NCBI RefSeq assembly: GCF_024346585.1
Contig: NZ_AP024523.1
Span: forward strand, 753,001 to 817,000
Reading direction: 5' to 3'
Length of the DNA: 64,000 nt
From: Streptococcus toyakuensis
GTDB taxonomy: Bacteria > Bacillota > Bacilli > Lactobacillales > Streptococcaceae
Shown here: piece by piece, positions 24,699 through 33,177 of the stretch
How the letters are laid out: the number at the start of each line of letters is the position of its first letter
Numbering within the stretch: the first letter of the stretch is position 1
The notes under the pieces: generated by a model
What the model was told of the DNA's origin: nothing
Database searches by the model: none
Seen by the model: only the letters and a program-made list of their open reading frames with translations
Translations under genes and position numbers: made by a program

Positions 24699-25613
24699 AT
24701 GAAAGAGAAAACAAAAGCTTACCTAGCAGCCTTATCCTTTTCAGCAATCATTGGATTTTCTTTTTTATTTACTAAGATTGCTTTAGGCTATGCCAGTCCT
24801 CTTACAAACTTAGCGCATCGCTATACAATCGCATCTTTAGTAATGGTCGTTCTTCATCAAACCAAACTTATCAAAGTGAGTTTAAGTAGAAAAGATATTC
24901 TTTCTATTCTTCCTATGAGTCTTTTCTATCCGCTTTTCTTTTTTATTTTTCAATCCTTTGCTTTACAGTATATATCGTCTTCTGAAGCTGGAATTTTACA
25001 GGCTCTTGTCCCGATTTTTACGCTCCTTTTAGCATCGGCCTTTCTCAAGGAAAAGACAAGCTTGCTTCAAAAGTTCTTTTTATTTTTATCCGTAGCAGGA
25101 GTAGTTTTCATCTTCCTTAGTAAAGGAGCTAACTTTGGTACTGAGACTGCTAGCTTGGGCTTTCTCTTGATGTTGGGATCTGTTCTCGCCAATGCAATAA
25201 ACAATATACTCAGCAAGTCCAAAGGAGGACGCTATCGGGCTATGGATATGACAGCTGTTGTGATATTTGTTGGCTTCGTCGCCTTTAATACGCTGAGTCT
25301 GACCTCGCACTATCTAGAGGGGAACATATTAGCTTACTTTGCACCGCTCGGACAGCTTCCTTATCTGCTTTCAATTCTCTATTTGGGAATTTTAGCCTCT
25401 ATCGTTACTGGTAGTCTCTCTATCTATGCTATTGTTTGACTTGGAGCATCAACCGTCAGTGTCTTTGGTAATCTTGGAACAGTTTTGACTATTCTAGCCG
25501 GAGCCCTTATCCTCCGCGAACCAATTTATAGCTACCATGTAATCGGAGCAACTTTGATTATTGCTGGAATTTTAGGCATGAATCTGATGAGAAAAAAAGT
25601 AAAGATTGCTTAG
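24699..25613 (+). pseudogene. EamA/DMT-family transporter with in-frame TGA
   Basis: The frame runs 246 codons to TGA at 25437-25439, then continues in the same frame for 58 more sensible codons (LGASTVSVFGNLGTVLTILA ... IAGILGMNLMRKKVKIA) to TAG 25611. The joined 304-aa product has the ten-helix, two-EamA-domain layout of drug/metabolite exporters. The stop falls in the second EamA repeat (AIV-stop-LGAS), where an Arg (CGA) or Trp (TGG) codon would need one change. So it is a recent single-base knock-out or a sequencing error. Ribosome site AAAGGGAG. The hairpin AAAGATTGC/GCAGTCTTT overlaps the final stop. Confidence 0.85.
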
Positions 25614-25751
25614 CAGTCTTTTTCTTAATCCAAATGATACAGAAAATTCAAAATTTTTAATGGACTTAAGTTTAGAAAATGATGATTTTAATATGGCATG
25701 ATAAAATAGATAAAAAGAATAATACTAGGATAAAGAAGAGAGAGTGTAGTA

Positions 25752-26609
25752 ATGAAGCAAAATGATGTAGCTGAAGCTATTGCTTTTTATAACAGAAAAC
25801 CTGAGACTTTGGTACGTCACATTATACCAGTCTTAGATTGTGATTTGGTTGTTTATCATCGTCCTAGCAACACAAATAAAGGCCACATTATTTTTTATCA
25901 TGGAGCTTGTGGACGTAGTCAGATGTGGGCCTACCAGTATGATGCCTTTGAAGGATTTGACCTCTACTTTGTCAATGTTAGAGGACAGGGTGAATCACCT
26001 ATGAAAGTTGGCTTACCCGACTTAGAAGGCGCTGTTCAAGATGTAGATGCTATTTTGTCCTATTTCCAGTTGGATAAGGTGATATTGGTCGGACATTCTT
26101 GGGGAGGAAATCCACTTCAAGAGTACACCTATCGCCATCCAGAAAGAGTTCTAGCCTTGGTCATGGTAGATAGTTGGGGACAGCATCGTTATCTATCAGA
26201 TAAAGAGAGAAATCGCATAAAATATAGTTCTCTTATGTATAAAGCGATTCCTTGGAAGGTGATTGCAGATAAGAACTCAAAAATGTGTACAGACAATCCT
26301 ATCACAAGAGAATTAGTCAAGACGGCCATTATAGAAACTGGGCGAGATGTTTTTTTGAACCTTGGAATCACAGGTTTTTTGGCTGTCCATGAGATAGAAG
26401 GTTATCATGGAAATCCTCCTATGCTATTAATAAGGGGCGAAAACGATTTTCCCAAACACCTAAAAATGATCTACGATGGTATCATTGCCTTAAATCCCAA
26501 TGCGCGTCAAGTAACGATTTCAGATAGCAAACACCAACCTATGAATGACCATCCTGAAGAGTTTAATCAGATAATTGGTGAATTCTTTGAAGAAGTAGTA
26601 GCTCTGTAA
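25752..26609 (+). CDS. Alpha/beta hydrolase
   Basis: 285 aa, soluble. The nucleophile elbow is GHSWGG (about residues 117-122), an oxyanion-region HGACGRS follows strand 3, and the catalytic His is in SKHQPMNDHP near the C-terminus. The acid is probably Asp in LLIRGENDFPKH. Substrate unknown. It lies 139 bp after the broken EamA gene and is followed by a second, unrelated-in-detail hydrolase; the two are not close paralogues. Its -10 candidate is in the TAAAATAGATAAAAAG region upstream. Start ATG 25752. Confidence 0.85.
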   Translation: MKQNDVAEAIAFYNRKPETLVRHIIPVLDCDLVVYHRPSNTNKGHIIFYHGACGRSQMWAYQYDAFEGFDLYFVNVRGQGESPMKVGLPDLEGAVQDVDAILSYFQLDKVILVGHSWGGNPLQEYTYRHPERVLALVMVDSWGQHRYLSDKERNRIKYSSLMYKAIPWKVIADKNSKMCTDNPITRELVKTAIIETGRDVFLNLGITGFLAVHEIEGYHGNPPMLLIRGENDFPKHLKMIYDGIIALNPNARQVTISDSKHQPMNDHPEEFNQIIGEFFEEVVAL

Positions 26610-26706
26610 GATGAGATTTCTCCAACTTGAGAAAATCCTTGGAACGTGATAAAATAAAGGATAAGGATTTTTTATAATTCATTATACAGAATGAGTGGAT
26701 TTCTTT

Positions 26707-27495
26707 ATGAAGAGGATTGAAGTATCTACAGAAATTGGTTGTCTCTCTGTTACTTATCAAAAGCAAAAGAAAATGCTAGTTTGTTTAAGTGGTGCAGGTT
26801 TGCTACCAAGTTATGAAAATTTTTCACTTATACTCGAAAAACTTCCTCCCACAATTGGTTATTTGACAATTGATTTTCCAAACACAGGTAGAAGTCCGAT
26901 TCATGACCAAGCTGGAAAAAATCTGGATAATCTTGCAGATGCGGTTTATGAAGTACTTGAAGAATTGGCGATTTCTGAATATATACTTTGTGCACATAGT
27001 TTGAGTGGAATTTTAGCTTGCAAGTTGCTCAAGAAACCAATTAAGTGTCAGGCTTTAGTAGCAATTGAACCGACAACTAAAAACGTCATGTTTGCTGATT
27101 TTTCAGAAAATCCTTATCCAGAAATGGAAGAGCAGATGAGGCTGATTGAGGAGTGTGGTCCTGAACTTTATTTTAAGAACTTAACTCAAGCCACATTTAG
27201 CCCTGAAATTAATAAAGAAATTTGGGAAATAATGCAAGAAAAAGGCTTAGAGTTGGAAAATCAAGATCCAGAATTTCAGATATCTGGAGAGATTACTGAG
27301 GAAGATTTTGAGAATGTCTCGATAGAATCTCAAGTCCCTGTATTTATTTTTTGTCAGCCTTATAGAGAAAAAGAGTACAGAGAATCAGAATATTGGACTT
27401 CCAATACTAAACTCATTTTAGGAGGGAATCACCATTATTTACAATGGTCAGAATCAGAAAAAATTGTGACTATTATTCGAGAATTGTCCGAATAA
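26707..27495 (+). CDS. Alpha/beta hydrolase, second gene
   Basis: 262 aa from ATG 26707; a GTG four codons earlier is an alternative. Nucleophile elbow AHSLSG (about residues 98-103), PNTGRSP after strand 4, and His in GGNHHYLQWSE as likely catalytic His. The Gly-x-Ser-x-Gly pattern is loosened to A-H-S-L-S-G. Substrate unknown. It precedes rimM by 30 bp and so may feed transcription into rimM-trmD. Confidence 0.8.
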   Translation: MKRIEVSTEIGCLSVTYQKQKKMLVCLSGAGLLPSYENFSLILEKLPPTIGYLTIDFPNTGRSPIHDQAGKNLDNLADAVYEVLEELAISEYILCAHSLSGILACKLLKKPIKCQALVAIEPTTKNVMFADFSENPYPEMEEQMRLIEECGPELYFKNLTQATFSPEINKEIWEIMQEKGLELENQDPEFQISGEITEEDFENVSIESQVPVFIFCQPYREKEYRESEYWTSNTKLILGGNHHYLQWSESEKIVTIIRELSE

Positions 27496-27525
27496 GATGG
27501 AAAGAAATAGACTACAGGAGACAAG

Positions 27526-28044
27526 ATGAACTACTTTAATGTTGGGAAAATCGTCAATACGCAGGGGTTACAGGGTGAGATGCGAGTTTTGTCTGTGACG
27601 GATTTTGCAGAAGAACGGTTTAAAAAAGGGGCTGAGCTGGCCTTGTTTGATGAAAAAGATCAGTTTGTTCAAACAGTGATCATCGCTAGCCACCGTAAAC
27701 AGAAGAACTTTGACATTATTAAATTCAAAGATATGTACCATATCAACGCTATCGAAAAGTACAAAGGATACAGTCTCAAGGTTGCTGAGGAAGATTTGGA
27801 CGATCTAGATGATGGTGAATTCTACTATCACGAGATTATCGGTTTGGAAGTCTACGAGGGTGATAACTTGGTCGGAACCATCAAGGAAATCCTGCAACCA
27901 GGCGCCAACGATGTCTGGGTGGTCAAGCGAAAAGGCAAACGTGATTTGCTTTTACCATATATCCCACCAGTGGTTCTCAATGTTGATATTCCAAATAACC
28001 GCGTCGATGTGGAAGTCTTAGAAGGGTTAGACGATGAAGATTGA
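27526..28044 (+). CDS. rimM: Ribosome maturation factor RimM
   Basis: 172 aa, 16S rRNA processing and 30S head assembly factor that binds S19. The N-terminal RimM domain is [21 protein letters not shown] and the C-terminal PRC-barrel is ...[20 protein letters not shown] with [19 protein letters not shown]. Ribosome site AGGAGACAAG. The stop overlaps the trmD start by 11 bp, so the two are translationally coupled. Confidence 0.97.
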   Translation: MNYFNVGKIVNTQGLQGEMRVLSVTDFAEERFKKGAELALFDEKDQFVQTVIIASHRKQKNFDIIKFKDMYHINAIEKYKGYSLKVAEEDLDDLDDGEFYYHEIIGLEVYEGDNLVGTIKEILQPGANDVWVVKRKGKRDLLLPYIPPVVLNVDIPNNRVDVEVLEGLDDED

Positions 28045-28753
28045 TATTTTAACCCTCTTTCCAGAGATGTTCTCTCCACTGGAGCACTCAATTGTTGGAA
28101 AGGCTCGTGAAAAAGGGCTCTTGGATATCCAGTATCATAATTTTCGAGAATATGCTGAAAAGGCCCGTCACGTCGATGATGAACCATATGGAGGCGGTCA
28201 GGGGATGCTGCTCCGAGCCCAACCCATTTTCGATGCCTTTGATGCTATTGAAAAGAAAAATCCGCGCGTGATTCTCCTTGATCCAGCTGGAAAGCAGTTT
28301 GATCAGGCTTATGCTGAGGATTTGGCTCAAGAGGAAGAGTTAATCTTTATCTGTGGCCACTATGAGGGTTATGATGAGCGGATTAAGACCTTGGTGACAG
28401 ATGAGATTTCTCTAGGTGATTATGTCTTAACTGGAGGAGAATTGGCGGCCATGACTATGATTGATGCTACAGTACGCCTGATTCCAGAAGTGATTGGCAA
28501 GGAGTCTAGCCACCAAGATGATAGTTTTTCTTCTGGCCTTCTTGAATATCCTCAGTACACACGTCCCTATGATTATCGAGGCATGGTTGTCCCAGATGTT
28601 CTGATGAGCGGGCACCATGAAAAGATTCGTCAGTGGCGCCTGTATGAGAGTTTAAAGAAAACCTACGAGCGCAGACCGGATTTGCTTGAACATTATCAAC
28701 TGACAGCAGAAGAAGAAAAAATTCTGGCAGAAATCAAAGAAAACAAAGAATAA
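28034..28753 (+). CDS. trmD: tRNA (guanine37-N1)-methyltransferase
   Basis: 239 aa SPOUT methyltransferase that makes m1G37 and prevents +1 frameshifting. The N-terminus [20 protein letters not shown], the region [13 protein letters not shown] and the SAM-binding trefoil knot ([23 protein letters not shown]) are diagnostic. It overlaps rimM by 11 bp. An ATP-cone gene follows 11 bp after its stop. Confidence 0.98.
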   Translation: MKIDILTLFPEMFSPLEHSIVGKAREKGLLDIQYHNFREYAEKARHVDDEPYGGGQGMLLRAQPIFDAFDAIEKKNPRVILLDPAGKQFDQAYAEDLAQEEELIFICGHYEGYDERIKTLVTDEISLGDYVLTGGELAAMTMIDATVRLIPEVIGKESSHQDDSFSSGLLEYPQYTRPYDYRGMVVPDVLMSGHHEKIRQWRLYESLKKTYERRPDLLEHYQLTAEEEKILAEIKENKE

Positions 28754-28764
28754 AGGAGAAACCT

Positions 28765-29103
28765 ATGCAAGTAATCAAACGTGATGGAGAAATTGCTGAA
28801 TTTAATCCAGATAAGATTTACCAAGCTATCTTAAAGGCAGCCCAGACTGTCTATGTATTGACAGATGATTTGCGTCAAAACCTTGCAAAAGTCACTAAGA
28901 AAGTTGTTTTGGATTTGGAAGAAGCAAAAGTAGAACGTGCTACCATCAGCATGATTCAGTCTATGGTTGAGCATCGTTTACTGGGTGCAGGTTACATTAC
29001 TATTGCAGAACACTACATTTCCTATCGTTTACAACGTGACTTGGAAAGAAGTGGTTATGGGGATCATATCGCGGTTCATTTACATTTTGAACAAATTCGC
29101 TAA
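28765..29103 (+). CDS. Stand-alone ATP-cone domain protein
   Basis: 112 aa. Nearly all of it is an ATP-cone, the nucleotide-sensing module seen in ribonucleotide reductases and NrdR (VIKRDGEIAEFNPDKIYQAI ... VERATISMIQSMVEHRLLGAGYITIAEHYISYR). It lacks the zinc ribbon of NrdR and any reductase domain, so it is an orphan sensor. Function unknown; a regulatory partner role toward ribonucleotide reductase or another enzyme is inference. Operon with rimM-trmD; a terminator follows at once. Confidence 0.85.
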   Translation: MQVIKRDGEIAEFNPDKIYQAILKAAQTVYVLTDDLRQNLAKVTKKVVLDLEEAKVERATISMIQSMVEHRLLGAGYITIAEHYISYRLQRDLERSGYGDHIAVHLHFEQIR

Positions 29104-29106
29104 GAA

Positions 29107-29144
29107 AAAAGAGTGGGATGAAGCAACTACATCTCACTCTTTCT
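29107..29144 (+). terminator. rimM-trmD operon terminator
   Basis: AAAGAGTGGGATG / CATCTCACTCTTT with one wobble pair; runs into the 3' end of the convergent gene. Confidence 0.8.
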
Positions 29145-29454
29145 TAAATCTATTTTTTTGGGCTGTTTGGACGGTTGAAGGGACAAATCGCAGGCGTTGA
29201 ATATCGCTTATACGGATAATACGGGTCACATTTTTGGCAAAATTTTTCACGATAATTTGCTGGCGTTGCTGATCGTATTTGATGATGTCACCTGTAAAGC
29301 TTGTCTCAGACAAGATAAGGTGAACAGCGGTTTGTTTCTGGATAGCCTCTTCAATAGTGGCTGTAAGGGAGTTGCTTTCAGTCTGGTCAGGTTGGTCATG
29401 TCCATTTAAAAAGTCATGTATTTTATCTAAAACTTGCTGGAATTTATGTCTCAT
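29134..29454 (-). CDS. Hypothetical protein, possible YolD-like/Sm-like beta barrel
   Basis: 106 aa. The N-terminal 45 residues are charged and helical; the C-terminal part (AVHLILSETSFTGDIIKYDQQRQQIIVKN ... RIIRISDIQRLRFV) alternates strands in a pattern like small YolD or Sm barrels. That link is by eye only. No membrane segment. Convergent with the ATP-cone gene and overlapping its terminator; GGGAGG lies before ATG 29454. Function unknown. Confidence 0.6.
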   Translation of the reverse strand: MRHKFQQVLDKIHDFLNGHDQPDQTESNSLTATIEEAIQKQTAVHLILSETSFTGDIIKYDQQRQQIIVKNFAKNVTRIIRISDIQRLRFVPSTVQTAQKNRFKKE

Positions 29455-29552
29455 ATTGGCCTCCCTTCTTTTATATCAATATTATATAAAATTTTCCTAA
29501 AATCTACAAGATTTTACGAATAAACTAATGAAAGCTAAAAAAGGAGAAGAAA

Positions 29553-29768
29553 ATGGCAGAATTTACATTTGAAATCGAAGAGCACTTGTTGACTCTTTCT
29601 GAAAACGAAAAAGGTTGGACCAAGGAAATCAACCGTGTGAGCTTTAATGGTGCTCCTGCAAAGTTTGATATTCGTGCTTGGAGCCCAGATCATACTAAAA
29701 TGGGCAAAGGAATTACTCTCTCAAATGAAGAATTTCAAACAATGGTGGATGCCTTAAAAATCAACTAA
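29553..29768 (+). CDS. ydbC: PC4/YdbC family ssDNA-binding protein
   Basis: 71 aa matching the bacterial homologue of the eukaryotic coactivator PC4 (YdbC): MAEFTFEIEEHLLTLSENEK ... WTKEINRVSFNGAPAKFDIRAWSPDHTKMGKGITLSNEEF. YdbC dimers bind single-stranded DNA and RNA without sequence preference; a role in transcription or repair is supposed. Ribosome site AAGGAGAAG. A bidirectional terminator (29785-29821) separates it from bioY. Confidence 0.9.
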   Translation: MAEFTFEIEEHLLTLSENEKGWTKEINRVSFNGAPAKFDIRAWSPDHTKMGKGITLSNEEFQTMVDALKIN

Positions 29769-29784
29769 GTTTTCAAAATGAAAG

Positions 29785-29825
29785 AAAAGGATACTGAGTC
29801 ATGACAACTCGATATCCTTTTTTAG
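29785..29825. terminator. Bidirectional terminator between ydbC and bioY
   Basis: AAAAGGATA / TATCCTTTT outer stem with inner GAGT/ACTC stem, symmetric A and T tracts. Confidence 0.85.
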
Positions 29826-30358
29826 TTAGCAAAGTAAGACTGATTTTTAAGGCGTTGAAGTAGCGGACGGCTAATAAAACTAATAGCCAGAAGTTTACCA
29901 AGGTCTGGAATGATAAAGGGAATGACCCCCACAACAAGAGCTTTTTCAAATGCCATTCCAGCAAGAAAATGTAAACTGAGAATCCCACCGACAAAAACAA
30001 GGGCATCACCCAAGAGGTTTGCAAGAAAAATATTGACAATCCCACTCTTGCTGTTGGTTAGAGAGGAAGTAAGTCCAGAGTAAACGAGATAAAACCAAAG
30101 ATAGCCTGCAGTGGGGCCAACTAAAGCCTGAAAACCAGCTCCACCTCCTGCAAAGACAGGAAGACCGATAGCACCTAGAAGAAGATAGAGTCCGACAGAA
30201 AGTACAGCCTCTCTCGGTCTAAAGACAGTAGCAATCAAGCCGATTGCAAAGTTCTGCAGAGTGAAGGGGACAGGCCCAATTGGAAGGCTGATTTGTGCCA
30301 ATACCGCAATAAGAGCAGCCCCAATAGCAGGGATAGCATAAACGTGAGCTTTTTTCAA
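29822..30358 (-). CDS. bioY: Biotin ECF transporter substrate-binding subunit
   Basis: 178-aa S component that binds biotin in the membrane and works with the shared EcfAAT module encoded elsewhere. About six membrane helices and the BioY pattern PIGPVPFTLQNFAIGLIATVF ... GLPVFAGGGAGFQALVGPTAGYLWF are clear. The start codon is TTG at 30358 with AGAGG upstream (the leader of the gene reads TTG-AAA-AAA-GCT). Its promoter is at 30392-30419 on the minus strand. Streptococci of this group are biotin auxotrophs, so this is likely the main uptake route. Confidence 0.93.
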   Translation of the reverse strand: MKKAHVYAIPAIGAALIAVLAQISLPIGPVPFTLQNFAIGLIATVFRPREAVLSVGLYLLLGAIGLPVFAGGGAGFQALVGPTAGYLWFYLVYSGLTSSLTNSKSGIVNIFLANLLGDALVFVGGILSLHFLAGMAFEKALVVGVIPFIIPDLGKLLAISFISRPLLQRLKNQSYFAN

Positions 30359-30391
30359 AATAGTTAACCTCTTTTCTAATGTATAGTAACA

Positions 30392-30419
30392 ATTATACTC
30401 GTAGGAGAAATATTGTCAA
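30392..30419 (-). promoter_or_regulatory. bioY promoter
   Basis: Minus strand TTGACA (30414-30419), 16-bp spacer, TATAAT (30392-30397): both hexamers are consensus. I looked for a BirA operator; no convincing paired site was found. Confidence 0.75.
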
Positions 30420-30563
30420 CCGATTTTTAAGAACAAGGTAACAAATACTGTAACAGCCGATTTGATTGACAAGAGAAATTTGATAATTGTTTTTTATCGA
30501 TTTGTAAATCAGTTTTATATATAGATAATCCCATTTTATACATAAAAAATATACTATAAATAC

Positions 30564-30592
30564 TTGACAAACTAAAAAATAAGTGCTACATT
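30564..30592 (+). promoter_or_regulatory. Bacteriocin operon promoter
   Basis: TTGACA (30564-30569), 17-bp spacer, extended TGC-TACATT (30584-30592). An inverted repeat ATAAATGTA (30594-30602) / TACATTTAT (30609-30617) covers the expected start of transcription and is a candidate repressor site. Confidence 0.75.
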
Positions 30593-30647
30593 AATAAATG
30601 TAAACGGATACATTTATATGTGTTCAATTTTAAAAGGAGGGGTAGTT

Positions 30648-30689
30648 ATGAGATATTTTAACGACTCTAGATACCATAACGGTGATTAA
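30648..30689 (+). CDS. 13-aa leader peptide ORF of the bacteriocin operon
   Basis: ATG 30648 follows a very strong AAAAGGAGGGG site and encodes MRYFNDSRYHNGD then TAA. It lies between the promoter (30564) and the bacteriocin gene (30791). It has no signal sequence, so a translated leader (attenuation or coupling) or a tiny peptide are both possible. Support is only the ribosome site and position. Confidence 0.45.
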   Translation: MRYFNDSRYHNGD

Positions 30690-30790
30690 AAACCTAAATA
30701 TAATCAATTCATATTAAAGTAATATGGATGGACTAAAAAGGGGACTGTTGCTTATTCTTTATCAAATATTTTAATTAAAGGAGAAGTAAA

Positions 30791-31129
30791 ATGAAAAAAA
30801 GAATTAACAAGAAAGCATCTGTTTTTCTAGTCGCAAGTGTTTTAAGTTTTAGCTTTGCTACTGTAGCTAGTATTGTTAGTGCAACTACAGCACACCCTGC
30901 TCCAAGTCCCATTATTGATGTATGGGAATATGGTGTAAATGATAACTCTGGTTATTCGAATTACTTTGTTAGTTCTCCAGATAATATTGGTTCAAAATCT
31001 TCAGTAACGAATTTTTGGGGAACAGTTAAAGCTCAGGATAAACAAGATTATGGATGGGCATATTCAAGTGCTACAAAATCTTGGAGCGATGTTCGATTAA
31101 ATGCATATTGGGATTATTATAGATTTTAA
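30791..31129 (+). CDS. Lactococcin 972-family bacteriocin
   Basis: 112-aa precursor. A Sec signal peptide (MKKRINKKASVFLVASVLSF ... ASIVSA) is followed by a mature part rich in W, Y, S and G (WEYGVNDNSGYSNYFVSSPD, WGTVKAQDKQDYGWAYS, YWDYY), the pattern of lactococcin 972, which binds lipid II and blocks septum formation in relatives. Ribosome site AAAGGAGAAG. A perfect terminator-like hairpin follows, so the toxin is expressed more than the downstream genes. Such clusters are called streptococcins in pneumococci. Confidence 0.9.
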   Translation: MKKRINKKASVFLVASVLSFSFATVASIVSATTAHPAPSPIIDVWEYGVNDNSGYSNYFVSSPDNIGSKSSVTNFWGTVKAQDKQDYGWAYSSATKSWSDVRLNAYWDYYRF

Positions 31130-31144
31130 AAATAATTTATGAAA

Positions 31145-31182
31145 ACAAGAGACCCAATTATAAAATAGGGTCTCTTGTAATA
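31145..31182 (+). terminator. Hairpin between bacteriocin and immunity/export genes
   Basis: Perfect 11-bp stem ACAAGAGACCC (31145-31155) / GGGTCTCTTGT (31168-31178). The T tail is short, so read-through is likely. Confidence 0.7.
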
Positions 31183-31194
31183 TGGTAATTGCTT

Positions 31195-33177
31195 ATGAAA
31201 TTAAAATTATGTATCATTGGATTCTTCTTCTGTTTGATTGCTGCAATTGGTTGGGTCACTATTAGCGATACAGAAATGCCCATACCTTTACCAATTGATG
31301 GTGCTTTTTCTATTCAAGGAAAAAGCAATCTTTCAAATAACGAAATATACGAAATGGTTCGTGATTTATCAAAATCGGAAAAGGTTACCATTTACAAGCC
31401 CATCGTTCAGAGTTCGGGTCAGTTGAGGTATGTAAATTTTGATGATGTAAATAATGAACAATTAAAGTCAACACCAATAATAGGGATGTATTACACCCTT
31501 GGGAAAATGGATATAGATAGTTTGAAACCACTTACGATGACGGGGTTGCAAACAGTATATATGGCTTATCCTTGGTATATAGGAGGAATCTTACAATTTA
31601 CTGGAACTTTAAGAATACTGTTAATGGGTTCAATTTACTTAACTTTATTAGTTGTGTTATTTGTTGTTAGAACGAAGCAGATTAAAGAAGGAGTGATACG
31701 ACGTTCTTTGGGATTGCCTGTATACGATCTAAGAAGAGATTATGGTATTTCTCTTATTTTTGAACTGATTATGATGGCTTTATTGATGATTTCTTACAGT
31801 TCTTTTTTGGGTAATGGTTTCTTCACCTATAGTTCTAAGTTATTTTTCTCTCTGATTTTAACGAATTTTATACTATTTCAAATCATTGATCTCATCACCT
31901 TTGTTTTATTTTGGTTGACGATTCAGGTTGAAAAGCCTATTGAAATTATTAAAAACAAGGCAAAAAATAAACTTATTTTTGTCGTATGGCTTGCCATTAT
32001 TTCGATTATTATCCTTATCTCAGGAGTTTTTTTACAAGAAACAAAGAGTAGTCAATCCAGTATTAACATTCAGATACAGAATTTAGTACCATGGGACACA
32101 GTAAAAGACTGGAGAAGGATTGAGTTCCTTGGAATTGAAAGTAACTCTACTAAAAATGGAGAAGTTAATGATTCGGATGGTCAGTATCTACAGATAGCTG
32201 CTTCCTTAAAAAACTTAGATTATTTATATATAGATCGATCCTCAGCATATGTTCCAGATTTCATGAAAACTTCACATGTTATGGAAAATTTTTCTAAACA
32301 ATTAGAAAATGACGGAATAACGAATCCAGAAATAAATAAAGAGTTGATTTATATCAATCAAACAGGTGCTAACCTACAAAATAAAGTGAATGGAACAAAC
32401 TATCATCTTTTAGATAATAAGATAGCAACCATTTATATTCCTGAGAAACGGAAAGAAAATCAGAAATCTATTGAGAATACAGTTGTAGCAGAACAATTTA
32501 TTGGAACAAACTATACAAAAGAAGAAATTGCAGTACAAATAATTCCTGATGGTGATAAAATTTTTTATTTCAATGAAGATGCTGATGATAATCATAAAAT
32601 GAAAGAGCTTTTACCAATGGCAAGTGTAGCAGATAGCACAGATAACATTGTTGTTGTGTTAGATACGGACAAAATGATTGAAAACAACAAGTTTTCTTTG
32701 GCTAGTAATATAACAACTAAGTCTCTTTTTAGTCCTGAGGCGGTAAATAAAATAAATGAAATGGCTACCCAGTTGAATGTTTCAATGAATCCAGTAGATG
32801 TTTACCAAATTGTGAAATTAAAGATCCAGTCCTTAGAGCACCAAATTCTACTTTCACAAATTTTGCAGAAGATAATTTACAGTATTGTCTTTATACTCAT
32901 TTATCAATATGTCCAACTTTATATTACCCTAAAACAGAATGAATATGTGAAGAAAATCATTTTAGGTCTGTCAAAAACATATATAGCAATTTCAAGTCTC
33001 AAGTATTTTATGATGACTATTACAATCGTTATCCTATTTACATTTCTTATGACAGGTCAAATAGAGTTGCTATATATTGGTCTTGCTTCTCTGCTCGTTT
33101 TGATGTTGTCAATAATCATGAGTTTTAGAAAATTATCTGAAAGCTACACTAAAATTTTAAAAGGAGATGAAACATGA
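31195..33177 (+). CDS. Bacteriocin-associated integral membrane protein (7TM, DUF1430-like)
   Basis: 660 aa from ATG 31195; a TTG two codons upstream is possible and no strong ribosome site is seen. One N-terminal helix, a 100-residue extracytoplasmic loop, a cluster of helices (about 130-290), a second large outer loop (about 290-545) and C-terminal helices: the layout of the bacteriocin-immunity 7TM family that goes with lactococcin 972. With the ABC ATPase it likely forms an FtsX-like complex for immunity or export. The stop overlaps the ATPase start (ATGA). Confidence 0.87.
   Translation: MKLKLCIIGFFFCLIAAIGWVTISDTEMPIPLPIDGAFSIQGKSNLSNNEIYEMVRDLSKSEKVTIYKPIVQSSGQLRYVNFDDVNNEQLKSTPIIGMYYTLGKMDIDSLKPLTMTGLQTVYMAYPWYIGGILQFTGTLRILLMGSIYLTLLVVLFVVRTKQIKEGVIRRSLGLPVYDLRRDYGISLIFELIMMALLMISYSSFLGNGFFTYSSKLFFSLILTNFILFQIIDLITFVLFWLTIQVEKPIEIIKNKAKNKLIFVVWLAIISIIILISGVFLQETKSSQSSINIQIQNLVPWDTVKDWRRIEFLGIESNSTKNGEVNDSDGQYLQIAASLKNLDYLYIDRSSAYVPDFMKTSHVMENFSKQLENDGITNPEINKELIYINQTGANLQNKVNGTNYHLLDNKIATIYIPEKRKENQKSIENTVVAEQFIGTNYTKEEIAVQIIPDGDKIFYFNEDADDNHKMKELLPMASVADSTDNIVVVLDTDKMIENNKFSLASNITTKSLFSPEAVNKINEMATQLNVSMNPVDVYQIVKLKIQSLEHQILLSQILQKIIYSIVFILIYQYVQLYITLKQNEYVKKIILGLSKTYIAISSLKYFMMTITIVILFTFLMTGQIELLYIGLASLLVLMLSIIMSFRKLSESYTKILKGDET

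Noticed and set aside
30359..30430. BirA operator at bioY.
   Set aside because: GTTAACC and TTGTCAACC are present, but not as a properly spaced inverted pair.
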